A stretch of DNA of 64,000 nt from Valencia hispanica (taxonomy: Eukaryota > Chordata > Actinopteri > Cyprinodontiformes > Valenciidae), in NCBI GenBank assembly GCA_963556495.2, contig OY747705.1, positions 9,280,501-9,344,500 on the forward strand. Reading direction: 5' to 3'. Under the pieces are notes generated by a model. That model was given only the letters and a program-made list of their open reading frames with translations. It had not been told where the DNA came from and ran no database searches. Both the position numbers and the translations under genes were made by a program. Numbering within the stretch: the first letter of the stretch is position 1; the number at the start of each line of letters is the position of its first letter. Positions 13,290-25,135 of the stretch are shown here, piece after piece.

Positions 13290-13760
13290 CTGGCGACGGG
13301 TCTGCTACAGCTTTTCGATCAGGTTGAGGTCTGGACTTTTCACTTTGCCATTGCAACTCCTTGATTCTTCTCTTCCATTCAGTTATTTATTGTAGATTTG
13401 CTGCTCTGTTTTGGATTATTACATTAATGACCTAGTTTGGATTAAGCTTTAATTTTAGACATATGGCCTCATATTTGTCTCTAGAATACCTTGATAAACA
13501 GAGGAGTTCATAGCCAGCTGAATAAGTGCAGGGTGCCCAGGTCATGTGGCTGCAAAGCAAGCCCACATCATCAACCCTCCACCATTGTACTTGCCAGTTG
13601 TGGAGTGTTTGTGTTCAAATGTAGTGTTTGTTTTTTTTACTGAATATGGTGCTCCACCTAATGGCCAAAGATATTTACTCCTGAGAAGACTGGTAAGCCT
13701 CATGTTTTCCACTTGAAAATGACGAGTGCCCCTTGACATTGTGTGTGGCTACTAATTTCC
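13290..13760 (-). pseudogene. Tc1-like transposase relic, second family
   Basis: The minus-strand frame at 13542-13739 reads LWPLGGAPYSVKKTNT, then TGKYNGGGLMMWACFAAT, which matches the central catalytic region of Tc1-like transposases (usually HGGGSVMVWGCFA). The downstream part (13310-13540) reads in antisense like the PSPDLNPIE to C-terminal region but is full of substitutions and stops. The amino-terminal DNA-binding half is missing. It differs in sequence from the relic at 9600-10470, so it comes from another Tc1-like family. Confidence 0.7.
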
Positions 13761-15365
13761 TCTTTTAAAACCACGTTCTATTTAGTTTTTGAGAAAGCTT
13801 TTCCTTCGTCTCTGCATCACCTTGATTGTGTGGGGCACTACTAATCAACTCTACACACAGTGTTTCCGTGTTGGCCTTCTTTACATTCCATAAATAAAGA
13901 CAGAAGCCGATGCGGTGTGCTTTTTTTATACACGAGGTCCGATTTAAATAATATCAGAAACCAGTAAAGTTCAGGGCATTCTTATTGTATCCTAATCATA
14001 CATAAAAGCCTTGAATAGAAAGAGGCTGCACTTTTTAGATGATAAACAAATCCAAATGAGATCACCAACTCAGTCATCAGTTCAGCAAAAACAAAATATG
14101 AAACTGTTTGACGGTTTTGGTTTCAGAATCACTAAATGTATAACATTATGCTTGATAGGCTCTGGATATTTCCTATTAAGTTTAGTTGCTGTTTATTTCA
14201 TATTTTTGCTAAAAGTCTTAGCTATCAAAATCAAAAGAGCAATACATAAATGTTACAGACAATACTGTTGTAACTGCAATCAACAAGATTATTTTAGCAT
14301 TGTTGCTTTTCTGTTTTGACAATGAAAGCAGTTGGATAATGGTATGCATATTTGTCTACTAATTATATATTTTTGGAAGAAACATTGATTCCAGGTATTT
14401 TTGCTAAAACAAGTCTTACCATGAAAAACCTCTGTCAGGCCTAATTGTTCACTAACATCTTATCCATACTCTCAGCTCATGTTCAGCTTCTTGGAATCAC
14501 ATGGGGGGCTACTGACCTGCAAAGACTCGACTTGAACTAATTTTCTTTTTCTTTTTAGCCGCCACAGGAGGCCCCTGCGGCAAGTTATGGGGGAAGGGTG
14601 GGTTAAAGGTCAACTGTCACAGAAGCCGTACAGGATCCTCTTGGGTGAGGATCCTTGAGACTTTTCCCTTAAACCAGGACAATGTGGCCAGGTTTCACAG
14701 GTCTGCCCCCAAGCTGCCCTGGGGCTTGAATACATCTCAGTGTTTACGGGATGGCGTCAGACCACAGATCCACAAACACCCTGACCGCTTCCCCAGTCAG
14801 GGTTGCACTTGTTGGTAGTGGTCAATTGGCATCCCTTTCAATCATTGGGCATATTGGAGCTTTGAGCTCTGTGGTGCTGTTATGTCAAGTTCCTCGGCTC
14901 TTACTGGAAATAGACACTGTAAGCAGTCGGTTTTCGAGACTCATACAGTGACAGCAGGCTATATAGCGATATCAAGAGATAAGTTGGGTTTTGCTCATTT
15001 GCATGTTATTTAGAGTTGGTTAAGCGTACAGCGAGCTCTGATTGGAAATCCACTCAGCCAGAAGTAAACCATGTTTGCTTTATCCACAGAGGAAGTGGTG
15101 GAGAGATGGGGGAAGGAAAAAAAAATCGCATTAGCAAAAATAAATGTTGGTGGGTTGTTAGGGAGTCTGATTATGTGTGTCTCAGGCAAATTGGCGGTAA
15201 TGAGTCAAGAGACTGCGCTCGTTCACGTACATTAAAACACCGATCATTAGGAAATTAGGGCCCAGATTAATCCTGTTAATGACACACTGGTGCTCATGGG
15301 AAAAAAAGACAGCCCCAGATGTCGGGATGCGGCGCCGTGATGAAGCATCAACTGTGTGCGATGGT
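13761..15365. other. Spacer, no gene recognised
   Basis: The region holds short frames only. A good polypyrimidine-AG signal is present at about 14543-14559, but what follows opens for only 15 codons before a stop and has no donor of note. I see no repeat ends. Confidence 0.5.
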
Positions 15366-15381
15366 TCCTTCTCTCGCCTTG

Positions 15382-15466
15382 CCCCCCCCCCACCCCCCAC
15401 ACACACCCACCTCCCTCCTCCTCCTCTTTCTCTCTCTCTCTCCCTCTCTCTCTGTCTGCCTTCCTG
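15382..15466 (+). repeat. Pyrimidine tract: C-run, CA and TC simple repeats
   Basis: About 85 bp almost entirely of C and T with a short CA stretch: a C run, then CCTCCTCCTC, then TCTCTCTCTC. Frames read through it give Pro/Leu/Ser-only peptides and are artefacts. Confidence 0.9.
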
Positions 15467-15565
15467 ACAGTAACGCGGGGCTGCTCCTGCGTAGCGCCCG
15501 CACTTGAAATGCAAACGAGGGGGGCCGCAGCCGCCTGCTAATGAGAGCAGATCCCAGTGATAAGG

Positions 15566-15640
15566 AGCGGGAGAGAGAAGGAGAAAGAAAGGGGGTAGAG
15601 GGAAAAGTGAATAAATTAAAAAAAAAGAGAGAGGAGTGAT
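15566..15640 (+). repeat. Purine-rich tract
   Basis: GGGAGAGAGAAGGAGAAAGA-type purine-rich sequence, about 100 bp downstream of the pyrimidine tract and able to pair with it. Confidence 0.8.
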
Positions 15641-18600
15641 CTGAACTGGGGATAAGACGCAGCAGCAGGAACTCTGATGTCCCCAATTAGGAGGGATGTC
15701 ACCCCCTGTCTGGGCCGTGGTAATAAAGCCCTCACTCTGTATTCGGAATCACATGGCTCCAACACTGTTAACATTCTAATATCTTGGGCGTGCGTGGTAA
15801 CATTAATTACTTGGCCATTTGGATGGCTCCTGGATCTCCTTAATGTTTGCTTCCAAATGGAAATCTGAGCTCGGGCTTAGGAGTGTTCCATTAGAAAATA
15901 ATAAGTAATGTTTACCCAAGCAGCGAGCAGCCGGGCCTGCTCCACAACTGGTTCAATTCCTCCTATTGACTGTTTGAATATTATGCTCTCCTATACAAAG
16001 ACAGTTATTTCATGAACATTGATCCTTACAAATGTAGCCTTTTCAATCTGGTTTGGGTCATTTTGCATGTGAAGGCTGCAGTTCTGGAAAAAAAACTGTA
16101 GGTGTTGCAGCTCTTTCCAATCGGAGTACAGTAATTGATGGGAAATCTCTGCAAATGCATCGAGATTCACAGTCGGTCAGCATGTCTACGGCAAACAATC
16201 CAATCTCGTCTTTTTGTTTTTCATTGTTGCAGCCGACACCTCGCTAGATAAGCAACTGTAAAGGAATGAACATTGTTCAGCCTGTGCCTCCAAATGGTCA
16301 GCTTTCATCTGGCGAAGGCTGTGGATTGTTTTCAAAGTCTAGTGAACCCAAAAGAGAAAAGGGTAAAGCCATTTTGGTGTGTGTACATAGCAGAAATGTG
16401 TTCTTTGGGGTGGCAATAGAAGAGCAGGCCCCGGATAAAGGGGAAAAAAGATTACAATTTTTCCCCCCAGCGTTGGCGGCGGCGGAGCTGCCAGCGATTG
16501 AGGGTGAGAGGAGCGACGAATGTAATGGTTATATTACTGCGCTCTGCGATGCATTATTAATGCAAACGTGATCAAGGCAGGTGGACAGGCCCAGGAGAGA
16601 TGGTGCTGCTTAATGAACAACCCCCCCCCCTTCTTTCTTCTTTCTGGGCAGAACAAGGCCTGGCAGCTGTTAGTGTTGCACTGTGAGGTGTGAGCGGCTG
16701 TACCTCTGTGGTTGAGGTAGCCCCTATTTAATTAACAAATAATCCACAGCCGCTCCTAATTGACTATGTTTATAGACTGCTGCACGTGTCAGGGCTGTGG
16801 TCACGCTCACCTGAATGTTTGATGAGAACCAATGTCTTGTGGCATTCATTATTTGGTTTTTTCAAGTGCATCAGGCAAGAATCTTAAAACCGAAGTGCAT
16901 TACGTTTTTTTAGCATTCAACAAAAAGACAAAACAGTTACTGCATCTGCGGTTTAGGCCTGCGAAACAAAGGGTGCAAATGGGAGTATATAAGATCAGAA
17001 ACTCAAAGGCTTAAAGATTACATTAACATACATGTCGTTTTTCTAGCATGCATACAAATACCATATTCAAACGCTATTATTGTGTCCGGCGTGACAAGTT
17101 AGCTGCTTTAAATTGGAGATTCCAAGAAAACAATTAGCGTCTGTGGTGAGGAGGGTCCACCTACAGTGCCAGCCGTCTTTTAGAAACAGCACATGCAATT
17201 TCACGACAGAAGATTTGATTATTTAGAAGTTGTTCAATTTCCCAGCTGCATCCGTGGCTCATTGGAGACTTGCTAATGTCTGTTGTAAGGGTTGCTTTTA
17301 TGGAAAATAACAGTGTTGATTGGGATTTGTATTTAATTTTTTTAATTTTTTTTAATTTTTGGACCACAGGGCTCAGGCGAAACATTGGCTCCATCTGAGC
17401 ATCTTTTTAAGTCACATACTGCCCCCTGGTGGGGTTGTGAAGCATTACCGTACAACAGTGGGCAATCTCCTGGGAGACTATGTTGGTCTTAGAGGTACAG
17501 TGTGGTAATAAATCAGGGAAGAAATTGAACTGTCCAGAATTTATTGTATGTAACCACATAAAGCCACAGTGGAGCATTCTTGAATTATTTTATCTGACTC
17601 ATGCAAAAAAAGGGCCACATCTGCTTTCATTCGTGCTAAAATGACTGTATGCACTATGTCTTCATTACTCATTTGGGTAGGGCCACAAAATAAATAGAAG
17701 CCAAGTGCTCTGTTTACTGGCTTTTACATAGCCATACAGATTTAAGCATTAACATTGATTTCTGCAATTCCTTTATACTCAAACCCCTAAGGTGTAGGGC
17801 CATTTCCAAATAGATGAGCATCCCCAACTTGAATCTGAGACCCTGAGTGGTTTTTCCAAGAGACCGCTGCCTGAAAGGGGCCCTGCAGTGGAAGGCCACT
17901 GATACAGAGGCATGCAGACTTGGCTTAAGAATACTCTAATTAGAACACACTCACTTTGTGTGAGCCACCTACATAGGGTATGTTGTGAGGTAGTCACATT
18001 TGCATCATGTTTGATGAAATAACAGGCTGAGACGCTTATTTGTACTTTGATCCTTATCGGAACATTGTGCTTATTTTTATGTATTTGTGCTAAATAACCC
18101 TAACACCTTCCAATGCATGTCTAACCCTATCCCTAATATTGTGTCCCATCACATTAGAGCTGGGCTTTAGACCTCATGAGAACTGTCGGTTTCGACAGGA
18201 GTAGTGATTATTAGCACAATAGGTCCTAAAAGATAGGTAGGAAAACTGGATACACATACCCACAAACACTTTTACCAATTTAGTTCTTCACTCCTGGGTT
18301 AATGGAATGCTTATAGATGTAGTGTGATTGAGGCTGACAGAAAGATTGAGGTAGAGGTGGGAATTAGGCTGGCACTGCTGCTCGTCGCCTCGGTGAAGCC
18401 CCTGCTAACCACCAGAGCACATCCCTTCGTCAGGCTGGATTAAGAGCATGTCAGGCCTGACGGAGCGGATAGCCAGCTTTATGTATCACACAGGATGGAC
18501 GCATCACGTGGACAATGTCATCTACATCCTGCCCTTTTACTGAGGAATTTGCCACGGAATAGTTATTTACATCTCAAGATAGAGACAGACATACTGGAAA

Positions 18601-21600
18601 AATTATACCTGGATTATATAGATGATGCTTGAAAGCCACCAGAGTTATGAATTTGAATTAGATGATAATGTTTCTGAAAGTGAAGGGGAGGAGGATAGAG
18701 CAGTAATCTGTTACAGCTGTTAGTTCTGACATGCAGGATGTAGTGTGTGGAGGGATTTGAATTGTTAAGACCGTTCCATACCTTGTAGTTCCACCCGCCT
18801 GCTCGGTTCTAAAATGGACAAAGGGAACCACATGAAGCCCTCACATTTTTCAAATCTGTGATGAACAGTGAGGTTGGAAACTGTCAATACTTAGAAATTG
18901 CTTAGATCTGATCAGCTATGAAGTCACGGTCGGTAAACCTAACTTCAGTGCCTGTAACACAAGCGTGAGCCAGGGGTACAATTGTATCTCAGAACGACTT
19001 GTTGTCATATTTCAGCCGAGCAAAAATAAACATTTGGATATGGTGAAGCCAAGAATTGATTGTGGCTTTAGGGAGGGTAACATTGTAGCCTGTGTAGGTT
19101 TGCCTGAGGCTAAAGCTTACCAGTGCTTTTATACATAGTTTATTCCTACCTGTTCTCTCTCCATGTCTTGGACCTGTATGATAGTTTCTGCTTCAATTCC
19201 CCAGTCTGAGCAATCTGTTTGAATCCACGAGGTTGTGAATAAAACAAGCCTGCTCTCCTGCTCAGCTTAGTGTATAATGCAGGACCTCGCCATTGGTCAT
19301 GAATTGAAAAAGTCCACACAGAGCTATATCCCGCACCCTGACCTGCTGGAAATAGCCATACTAGCAGATGTGCTTACAATCAAGCAAAGAGGAGGGGAGG
19401 AAATGCATGACGGCACAACAATTTCTCGTAGAGTGGGTTAGGGAAAAACCTTTGCTGAAGACGAGCAGAAAATGGGACATTATGTTTGGAGGGGGTGTGC
19501 TCCTGAGTCCAAGCTTCTCAAAAGCGTGGTTCAAGGTGGAGAGTGGTCACTCTGGACAGGCATTAGGAGGTAGTGGGAGCTGGGGTGTGGGTGGGGGCTG
19601 CTAACAAAGCCACAGCCACCAGCTTGGTCTCAGGGAAGCACTAAGCCTGAATATTTCATGGCTCCTCCAAGCACAAAAAGACTGCAAAACTGAGCCAGCT
19701 CATTTGGAGGTGTGTGCCTGCAGAAGGTCAGGACCTGAAAGCAGATAGGGAAAGGCAAAAGACGCATCAACCATCTACTGAGTGTGAGGCCCCGGTGTTG
19801 TTCTTCTTTGTCCTGAATATCAGCTCGTGCTCACAACTGAGAACATCAAGAAGTATTAAAAACACTTGAGATGGAAATTTACTAGAGAAAAGGAAGTTCT
19901 CTAGAATACTATTTCATCTCCTAGCTCTAAATGCACAGAGCAGCTCTTGCTACAGCCAGCTAGGTGGAAAACCTACATTTGCTCTCTTCTCCTAACAGCA
20001 CAAAAGAGAAAACAATGGGGTGGTTTATACCCTGCCGACCCTAAAGGAAGGCGTTTAGCTCCTTGTGACTTTGTGTGCAAAGCAACCCAAACTCCCATTG
20101 CTGGCGCATGGGCTCAGAACAACAGCTAGAAGTTAAGGGCTGTCTCTGACAAAAAGGGAGCATGATGGCGGCGTCTGAAACCCCAGCGTACCTCTTCTCC
20201 TATTCCCTCCTTAATCAATATCAAAAGCAACAAAAACACAGGCATGAGGAAGACACAGGAACACACGTGAAAGCAAACAAATGCCTGTTCAGTGGGGGGA
20301 GAGAATTAGAGCGCGGTGCCATCTCCTCATCTTACCTGTCATTATATGCTTTAGCTCTTAATGAGTGCTCCTCTTCACTTGGCCACATCACATTTGTTTT
20401 CTACAAGTCCCTTTGAACAGCTGAGAGATTTTGAGCACACTTTGATCATGGAATCCATCTGAAATTATTATGCACCCCCCAACACACACACACACCACCA
20501 CCCTCTCTCCCCATATCTCAAGCTAGGTCGTCTCCATATTTCAGTCACTATTTTGTTTGTTTATTCACCAGCAAGAGGGAAAAAAGAAGGGTGCAATAAA
20601 AGAATCAGATGAAGAACAAGTGAAAATGGAGGGAGTCAGGAGTATGTGGGCTGTGTGAGTTTTGTTATTATTAATTAATGATTATGAATTTAACAGAGAA
20701 GTAATAAAAGAATGAAAGAGAAAACACTGCCACAAGACGCTGCCGACTGATTTTTATATATTTTGTGTTTTTTGAAGGCGAGCAAGCCGCCCTCTAATGA
20801 TGACCCTTGGCATGCTGTGGCACCTGGGACCTTCCCCTTGCGTGAGGGAGGGTGATGAAAATTAGCCCATTCACATTTCAAACAGAATTTGGGCTGGCCC
20901 CTGATCACAGCACGGGGGGCCCCCCTCGCGGTCCTGCGGAGAAAACACGCACCACCAGAAGAGCTCTCCACGCGGCCAGAGCCTCTCCCCTGGCAATCAT
21001 TGCGGGAACACATGGTGACATGACTGTGGGACGCGAGGGGTCTGGATGTACTCCGGCTGTTATTCCCTGTTAAAAGATTTAAACCATTGGGGTATGATAG
21101 GTCCCTTTGATGTTTGCTAAGCATAGAGCTGGAGAACAGGGAAGAAGAAGGAGAAAGGGGAGTGCAAGAGGTGGGGCGAGGTGTGGTGGTGTTGGTAGCA
21201 GTGATGCTGGGCAGAGAGAGCTTGTTACTCCTCTTCATGGAGTCACACTCGAGGAGGGAGGAGTGTGGAATCTCTTTTTCAACTCAGCCGCTGCAACAAA
21301 GGGAAGATAAAAGACAGAGGTTGAAGCTGGGGCCATGACCCACTGTGAAGCCAAGATTACTGCCAGCACAAAGTTCTGCCACTTTTACCACTCCAGCAAC
21401 TTTTACGCTCCTAATTGCCCCGATTTGGCACTAATATATAAGAAGTGGCTATGAGTGGCATACATCACACTTCTTCTTTGTCTTTCCAAAAAATACAATC
21501 CATTTATTATCTTTAAAAAATGACTTTATTGTTTGTTTTAGGTATAAATGTCAAAGTGAAAATGGAAAACAAAAGTATCTTCAATCCATCGGAATAAATA

Positions 21601-22120
21601 ATAATCACATTTTTCTTGCAGAGAATTTTGAAATTGTGAAAACAGTTATGATTGTAGAACTCTCTGCACTGTAAAAAACAGAACTTACCCATTATGTCTT
21701 GAACAGAGTACAAAACATTGCAACCTGACAACACAAGCATGAGCTCCACCCCAAGTCTTCCTCATGTTGGCGAAAGACCCCCACTGCTATATAGAGGCAG
21801 ACTTAATGCAAATCAACACTCACTTAGATTTATTGAGAAATTTTCATTTTTCTTGAAAGTAAAAAAAAAACAACAAAAAAAAAAAAACAATGTTGCTAAG
21901 AGAGGTATTCGGGAGAAATACTGTGACGAGCAAAACTGTGGAAGCTTTCAGATCCTGGTCATGCATTTGCTCTGCTTTTGGTCTCAAGCATGTTCTTTAT
22001 TTTTTATTTTCATGAGAATGCTCTAAAAGATACCAGTAGAGGCAGTTGTGTGACATTGTAGCTCCTGTTCAGCCACCATGACTAGTTGGTGAAGTGAACC
22101 CCTGATCATAGCGTTCAATG
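15641..22120. other. Mostly unique DNA with candidate conserved non-coding blocks
   Basis: No transposon ends or coding domains are visible over about 6.5 kb, unusual for this window. The blocks at about 15660-16020, 16660-16830 and 20700-20960 are balanced in composition and hold homeodomain-type cores (TTAATTAA, TAATCC, TAATTG near 16730-16770). A C run lies at 16621-16630. The 182-codon minus-strand frame at 20690-21238 is low-complexity and not supported as a gene. Conservation cannot be tested from one sequence. Confidence 0.45.
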
Positions 22121-22124
22121 TATA

Positions 22125-22328
22125 CAGGTCCTTCTCAAAAAATTAAAAAATGATGATAAAGTTCATTCTTTTCCATAATGTAATGATAAAAATTTAACTT
22201 TCATATATTTTAGATTCATTGCACACCAACTAAAATATTTCAGGTCTTTTATTGTTTTAAAACGGATGATTTTGGCATACAGCTCATGAAAACCCAAAAT
22301 TCCTATCTCAAAAAAATTAGCATATCAT
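22125..22328 (+). repeat. Left terminal inverted repeat of Tc1-like element
   Basis: Pairs with 23235-23436 across almost its full length. Shared inner words include TTTTGGCATACAGCTCATGA and TTCATTGCACACCAACT. Confidence 0.9.
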
Positions 22329-22396
22329 GAAAAGGTTCTCTAAACGAGCTGTTAACCTAATAATCCCAGCCTGGTTCATTACTCAAAACCGCAATC

Positions 22397-23235
22397 ATGG
22401 GTAAGACTGCCGACCTGACTGCTGCCCAGAAGGCCATCATTGACACCCTCAAGCAAGAGGGTAAGACACAGAAAGAAATTTCTGAACGAATAGGCTGTTC
22501 CCAGAGTGCTGTATCAAGGCACCTCAGTGGGAAGTCTGTGGGAAGGAAAAATTGTGGCAGAAAACGCTGCACAACGAGAAGAGGTGACCGGACCCTGAGG
22601 AAGATTGTAGAGAAGGACCGATTCCAGACCTTAGGGGACCTGCGGAAGCAGTGGACTGAGTCTGGAGTAGAAACATCCAGAGCCACCGTGCACAGGCGTG
22701 GGCAGGAAATGGGCTACAGGTGCCGCATTCCCCAGGTCAAGCCAGTTTTGAACCAGAAACAGCGGCAGAAGCGCCTGACCTGGGCTACAGAGAAGCAGCA
22801 CTGGACTGTTGCTCAGTGGTCCAAAGTACTTTTTTCGGATTAAAGCAAATTTTGCATGTCATTCGGAAACAAGGTGCCAGAGTCTGGAGGAAGACTGGGG
22901 AGAAGGAAATGCCAAAATGCCTAAAGTCCAGTGTCAAGTACCCACAGTCAGTGATGGTCTGGGGTGCCATGTCAGCTGCTGGTGTTGGTCCACTGTGTTT
23001 TATCAAGGGCAGGGTCAATGCAGCTAGCTATCAGGAGATTTTGGAGCACTTCATGCTTCAATCTGCTGAAAAGCTTTATGGAGATGAAGATTTCATTTTT
23101 CAGCACGACCTGGCACCTGCTCACAGTGCCAAAACCACTGGTAAATGGTTTACTGACCGTGGTATTACTGTGCTCAATTGGCCTGCCAACTCTCCTGACC
23201 TGAACCCCATAGAGAATCTTTTATTGGTCGGATGA
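22397..23235 (+). pseudogene. Tc1-like transposase, inactivated
   Basis: The frame from 22397 begins MGKTADLTAAQKAIIDTLKQ and continues with a helix-turn-helix region (KTQKEISERIGCSQSAVSRH), the paired-like DNA-binding domain, then a second DNA-binding part to residue about 148. It stops at a TAA (22841-22843) directly after VLFSD, the first catalytic Asp block. The sequence then resumes in another frame (22850-23235) with QGARVWRKTGEKEMPKC, VMVWGAMSAAGVGPL and QHDLAPAHSA (second Asp), then NSPDLNPIE with Glu 35 residues later, so the catalytic triad is of the DD34E type. After NPIEN the frame runs straight into the right inverted repeat: the C-terminal 50 or so residues are deleted. So there are three lesions: a nonsense codon, a 1- or 2-base shift, and a C-terminal deletion. 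Confidence 0.9.
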
Positions 23236-23433
23236 AATATGCTAATTTTTTTAGATAGGAATTTTGGGTTTTCATGAGCTGTATGCCAAAATCATCAGTT
23301 TTAAAACAATAAAAGACCTGAAATATTTCAGTTGGTGTGCAATGAATCTAAAATATATGAAAGTTTAATTTTTATCAGTACATTATGGAAAAGAATGAAC
23401 TTTATCACATAATGCAAATTTTTTGAGAAGGAC

Positions 23434-23436
<3 letters not shown>
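23235..23436 (-). repeat. Right terminal inverted repeat of Tc1-like element
   Basis: Reverse complement of 22125-22328 with few differences. It follows the truncated transposase frame without any spacer. Confidence 0.9.

Positions 23437-23521
<85 letters not shown>
23437..23521 (+). repeat. TA dinucleotide microsatellite
   Basis: About 42 pure TA units immediately adjoining the Tc1-like element's right end. Frames through it (Ile-Tyr repeats) are artefacts. Confidence 0.97.
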
Positions 23522-23522
<1 letters not shown>

Positions 23523-23539
23523 CAGTCTCATGGTAAGAG

Positions 23540-23615
23540 GTTAGCGGTTTATATGTCCTGTGTGAGATCCCCCATATTCTTCTGATGCCCTTCCAACTGA
23601 GCTATCCAGCCAGCA
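23540..23615 (-). repeat. Degenerate tRNA-like head (SINE remnant or tRNA pseudogene)
   Basis: On the minus strand the segment starts GGATAGCTCAGTTGG, a perfect RNA polymerase III A-box match (TAGCTCAGTTGG). The expected B-box about 35-40 bases on is poor (GGGGATCTCACAC), so it is not a functional tRNA gene. No folded cloverleaf is evident. Confidence 0.35.
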
Positions 23616-23763
23616 ATAGAATCCCAGATCTACCACACCAAGCAAGATCCCAGGAGCATATTGTGTGAAGAGGTACCAGAAACATTCCAGACTATCACAG
23701 CTTGGTGTAAGACAGTCACAAGAAAGGAATACATGGATTGGCATACCAAGTGTCTGGTATAGT

Positions 23764-24838
23764 GTTCAGAAATGTCAATGTTCACTACGGAGACACTGAT
23801 GCATGCTTTTATCTCCAGTAGAATTGATTACTGTAATGCCCTGCTTTCTGGTCTTCCCAAAAAGAGTATATCAGGTTTACAACTACTACAAAATTCAGCA
23901 GCACGTGTCCTGACGAAGACCAGGAGGCGGGAGCACATTACACCGGTCTTAAAATCATTGCATTGGCTCCCCGTACATTTCAGGATCGACTTTAAGGTTC
24001 TTTTAATGGTTTTTAAGTGTCTTAATGGTCTTGGGCCTTCTTATCTCTCTGAACTGCTTTTACCATATAAACCTTCGCGGTCTCTGCGCTCCTCTGGCAG
24101 CCGTCTCCTTGTCACCCCAAAAGTCAGGACACACACGCATGGCGAGGCGTCTTTCCAGTTTTATGGCCCTCACCTCTGGAACAGGCTGCCAGAGGACCTC
24201 AGGGCTGCAGAGAACGTTCATGTTTTTAAGAGCAAGCTCAAGACTCACCTTTTTAGCTTAGCTTTTAACTGATTATTATTCATCACTGTTTGTTTAATTG
24301 CTCTGGATGTTTTATATGATTATATTTTTATCAGGTTTACTATTTAATCTTAGCACATTAATTTACCGTTTCTTTTTATACTTTAATTTATATTAATTCC
24401 CGTTCCAGTGTTTCCTCTGTGGGAGCCCTCTGCCCCGGGAGCGGTGGTCGGCTGTGGCTGCCTGGGTGCTCTCCAGGTGGAGCTTGGGTGGAGGTGGGGT
24501 TCTTGGCCTTGCCTCCACTGGGTGCCCTGTGTCGGTGCCTCGGCTGCTGCTGTTAGTCTACCGCTGCCGGGGCAGATGGCTCCTCTGATGGTGTTTCCTT
24601 GCATGGTTCATCTACACTCGGCCCAATGTCCTTTTTTACTTTTTCTTTTAACTGTGTGTGTGCATGGGAGACGGGTTGGGGGGAGGGGGGTATACCTGTG
24701 ACCATGCTTTTAAATCTGTGGGGGAGGGAAGGGAAGGTGGTTTTATGTGGGGTCATTTTAATCTGTAAAGCACTTTGTGATGCAACTTCTTGTATGAAAA
24801 GCGCTTCATAAATAAAGTTTGATTTGATTTGATTTGAT
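23764..24838 (+). pseudogene. L2-type LINE, 3' end with RT C-terminal region and pentamer tail
   Basis: The frame at 23772-24272 (166 codons) is still open. It reads [82 protein letters not shown] and [10 protein letters not shown]. This is the well-conserved region after the RT catalytic core of L2/CR1-clade LINEs, though here it lacks the YxDD core. It is followed by a 560-bp 3' UTR and ends GCGCTTCATAAATAAAG plus a TTTGA array (24818-24838), the expected 3' terminus. The endonuclease and most of the RT are missing: 5' truncation. It probably lies inside the RLE-type LINE whose fragment resumes at 24839. Confidence 0.88.
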
Positions 24839-25135
24839 GTAGAATACGAACTGGAGACAAAGTAGGAATAAGCTCCCAAGATGGTGGACAATGACCCAGC
24901 TAAGATCCTTTGGGACTTCCAGATTGAAACGGACAAAATGTTAATCGCCAACCAACCGGACATTGTTATTAATGATAAGCAGCAGAGGACAGCCATTGTG
25001 ATTGATTTGGCAATCCCAAACGATGGAATCATGGAAAAAGGAAAACGAGAAACTGGAGAAATATCAAGGTCTCAGAGAACAGTTAGAAAGAGCCTGGCAG
25101 GTGAAGGCAACTGTAGTACGCGTGGTCATTAGAGT
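24839..25135 (+). pseudogene. RLE-type non-LTR retrotransposon, C-terminal endonuclease fragment
   Basis: The frame from 24881 reads VDNDPAKILWDFQIETDK, then QPDIVINDKQQRTAIVID. This matches the C-terminal block of LINEs that use a restriction-enzyme-like endonuclease (R2/R4/NeSL/Rex6-like groups): a PD followed 14 residues later by D, preceded by the conserved KILWDF.I.TD segment. After about 25035 the continuing part KLEKYQGLREQLERAWQVK is in a different frame, so there is a frameshift. A short stretch at about 23708-23758 (TRKEYMDWHTK) may be the preceding part of the same protein, which would place the L2 copy as an insertion within it. The exact clade is not resolved. Confidence 0.7.

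Larger units (their letters stand above)
22125..23436 (+). mobile_element. Tc1-like transposon with about 200-bp terminal inverted repeats
   Basis: The element starts CAGGTCCTTCTCAAAAAATT and ends with its reverse complement, flanked by TA on both sides (22123-22124 and 23437-23438), the Tc1/mariner target duplication. The inverted repeats run about 22125-22328 and 23235-23436 and are nearly identical. The total of 1312 bp is somewhat short for a Tc1-like element because the end of the transposase gene is deleted. The right flank is directly a TA microsatellite, an evident TA-rich target. The transposase inside is broken, so it cannot move by itself. Confidence 0.93.

Noticed and set aside
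14560..14608. Possible terminal exon after a strong TTTTCTTTTTCTTTTTAG acceptor
   Set aside because: Only 15 codons before a stop, no recognisable peptide and no polyadenylation signal close by.
15182..15686. Arg/Glu-rich and Pro/Ser/Leu-rich frames on both strands
   Set aside because: They arise from the purine and pyrimidine tracts.
20690..21238. 182-codon minus-strand frame, the longest Met-started frame outside repeats
   Set aside because: Serine/threonine-rich start, low-complexity stretches, no domain and no splice or promoter support; compatible with chance in GC-richer unique DNA.
23328..23531. Ile-Tyr repeat frame, and similarly Trp-Met-Asp and Ile-His-Pro frames at 47221-47577
   Set aside because: Translations of TA and ATGG microsatellites.
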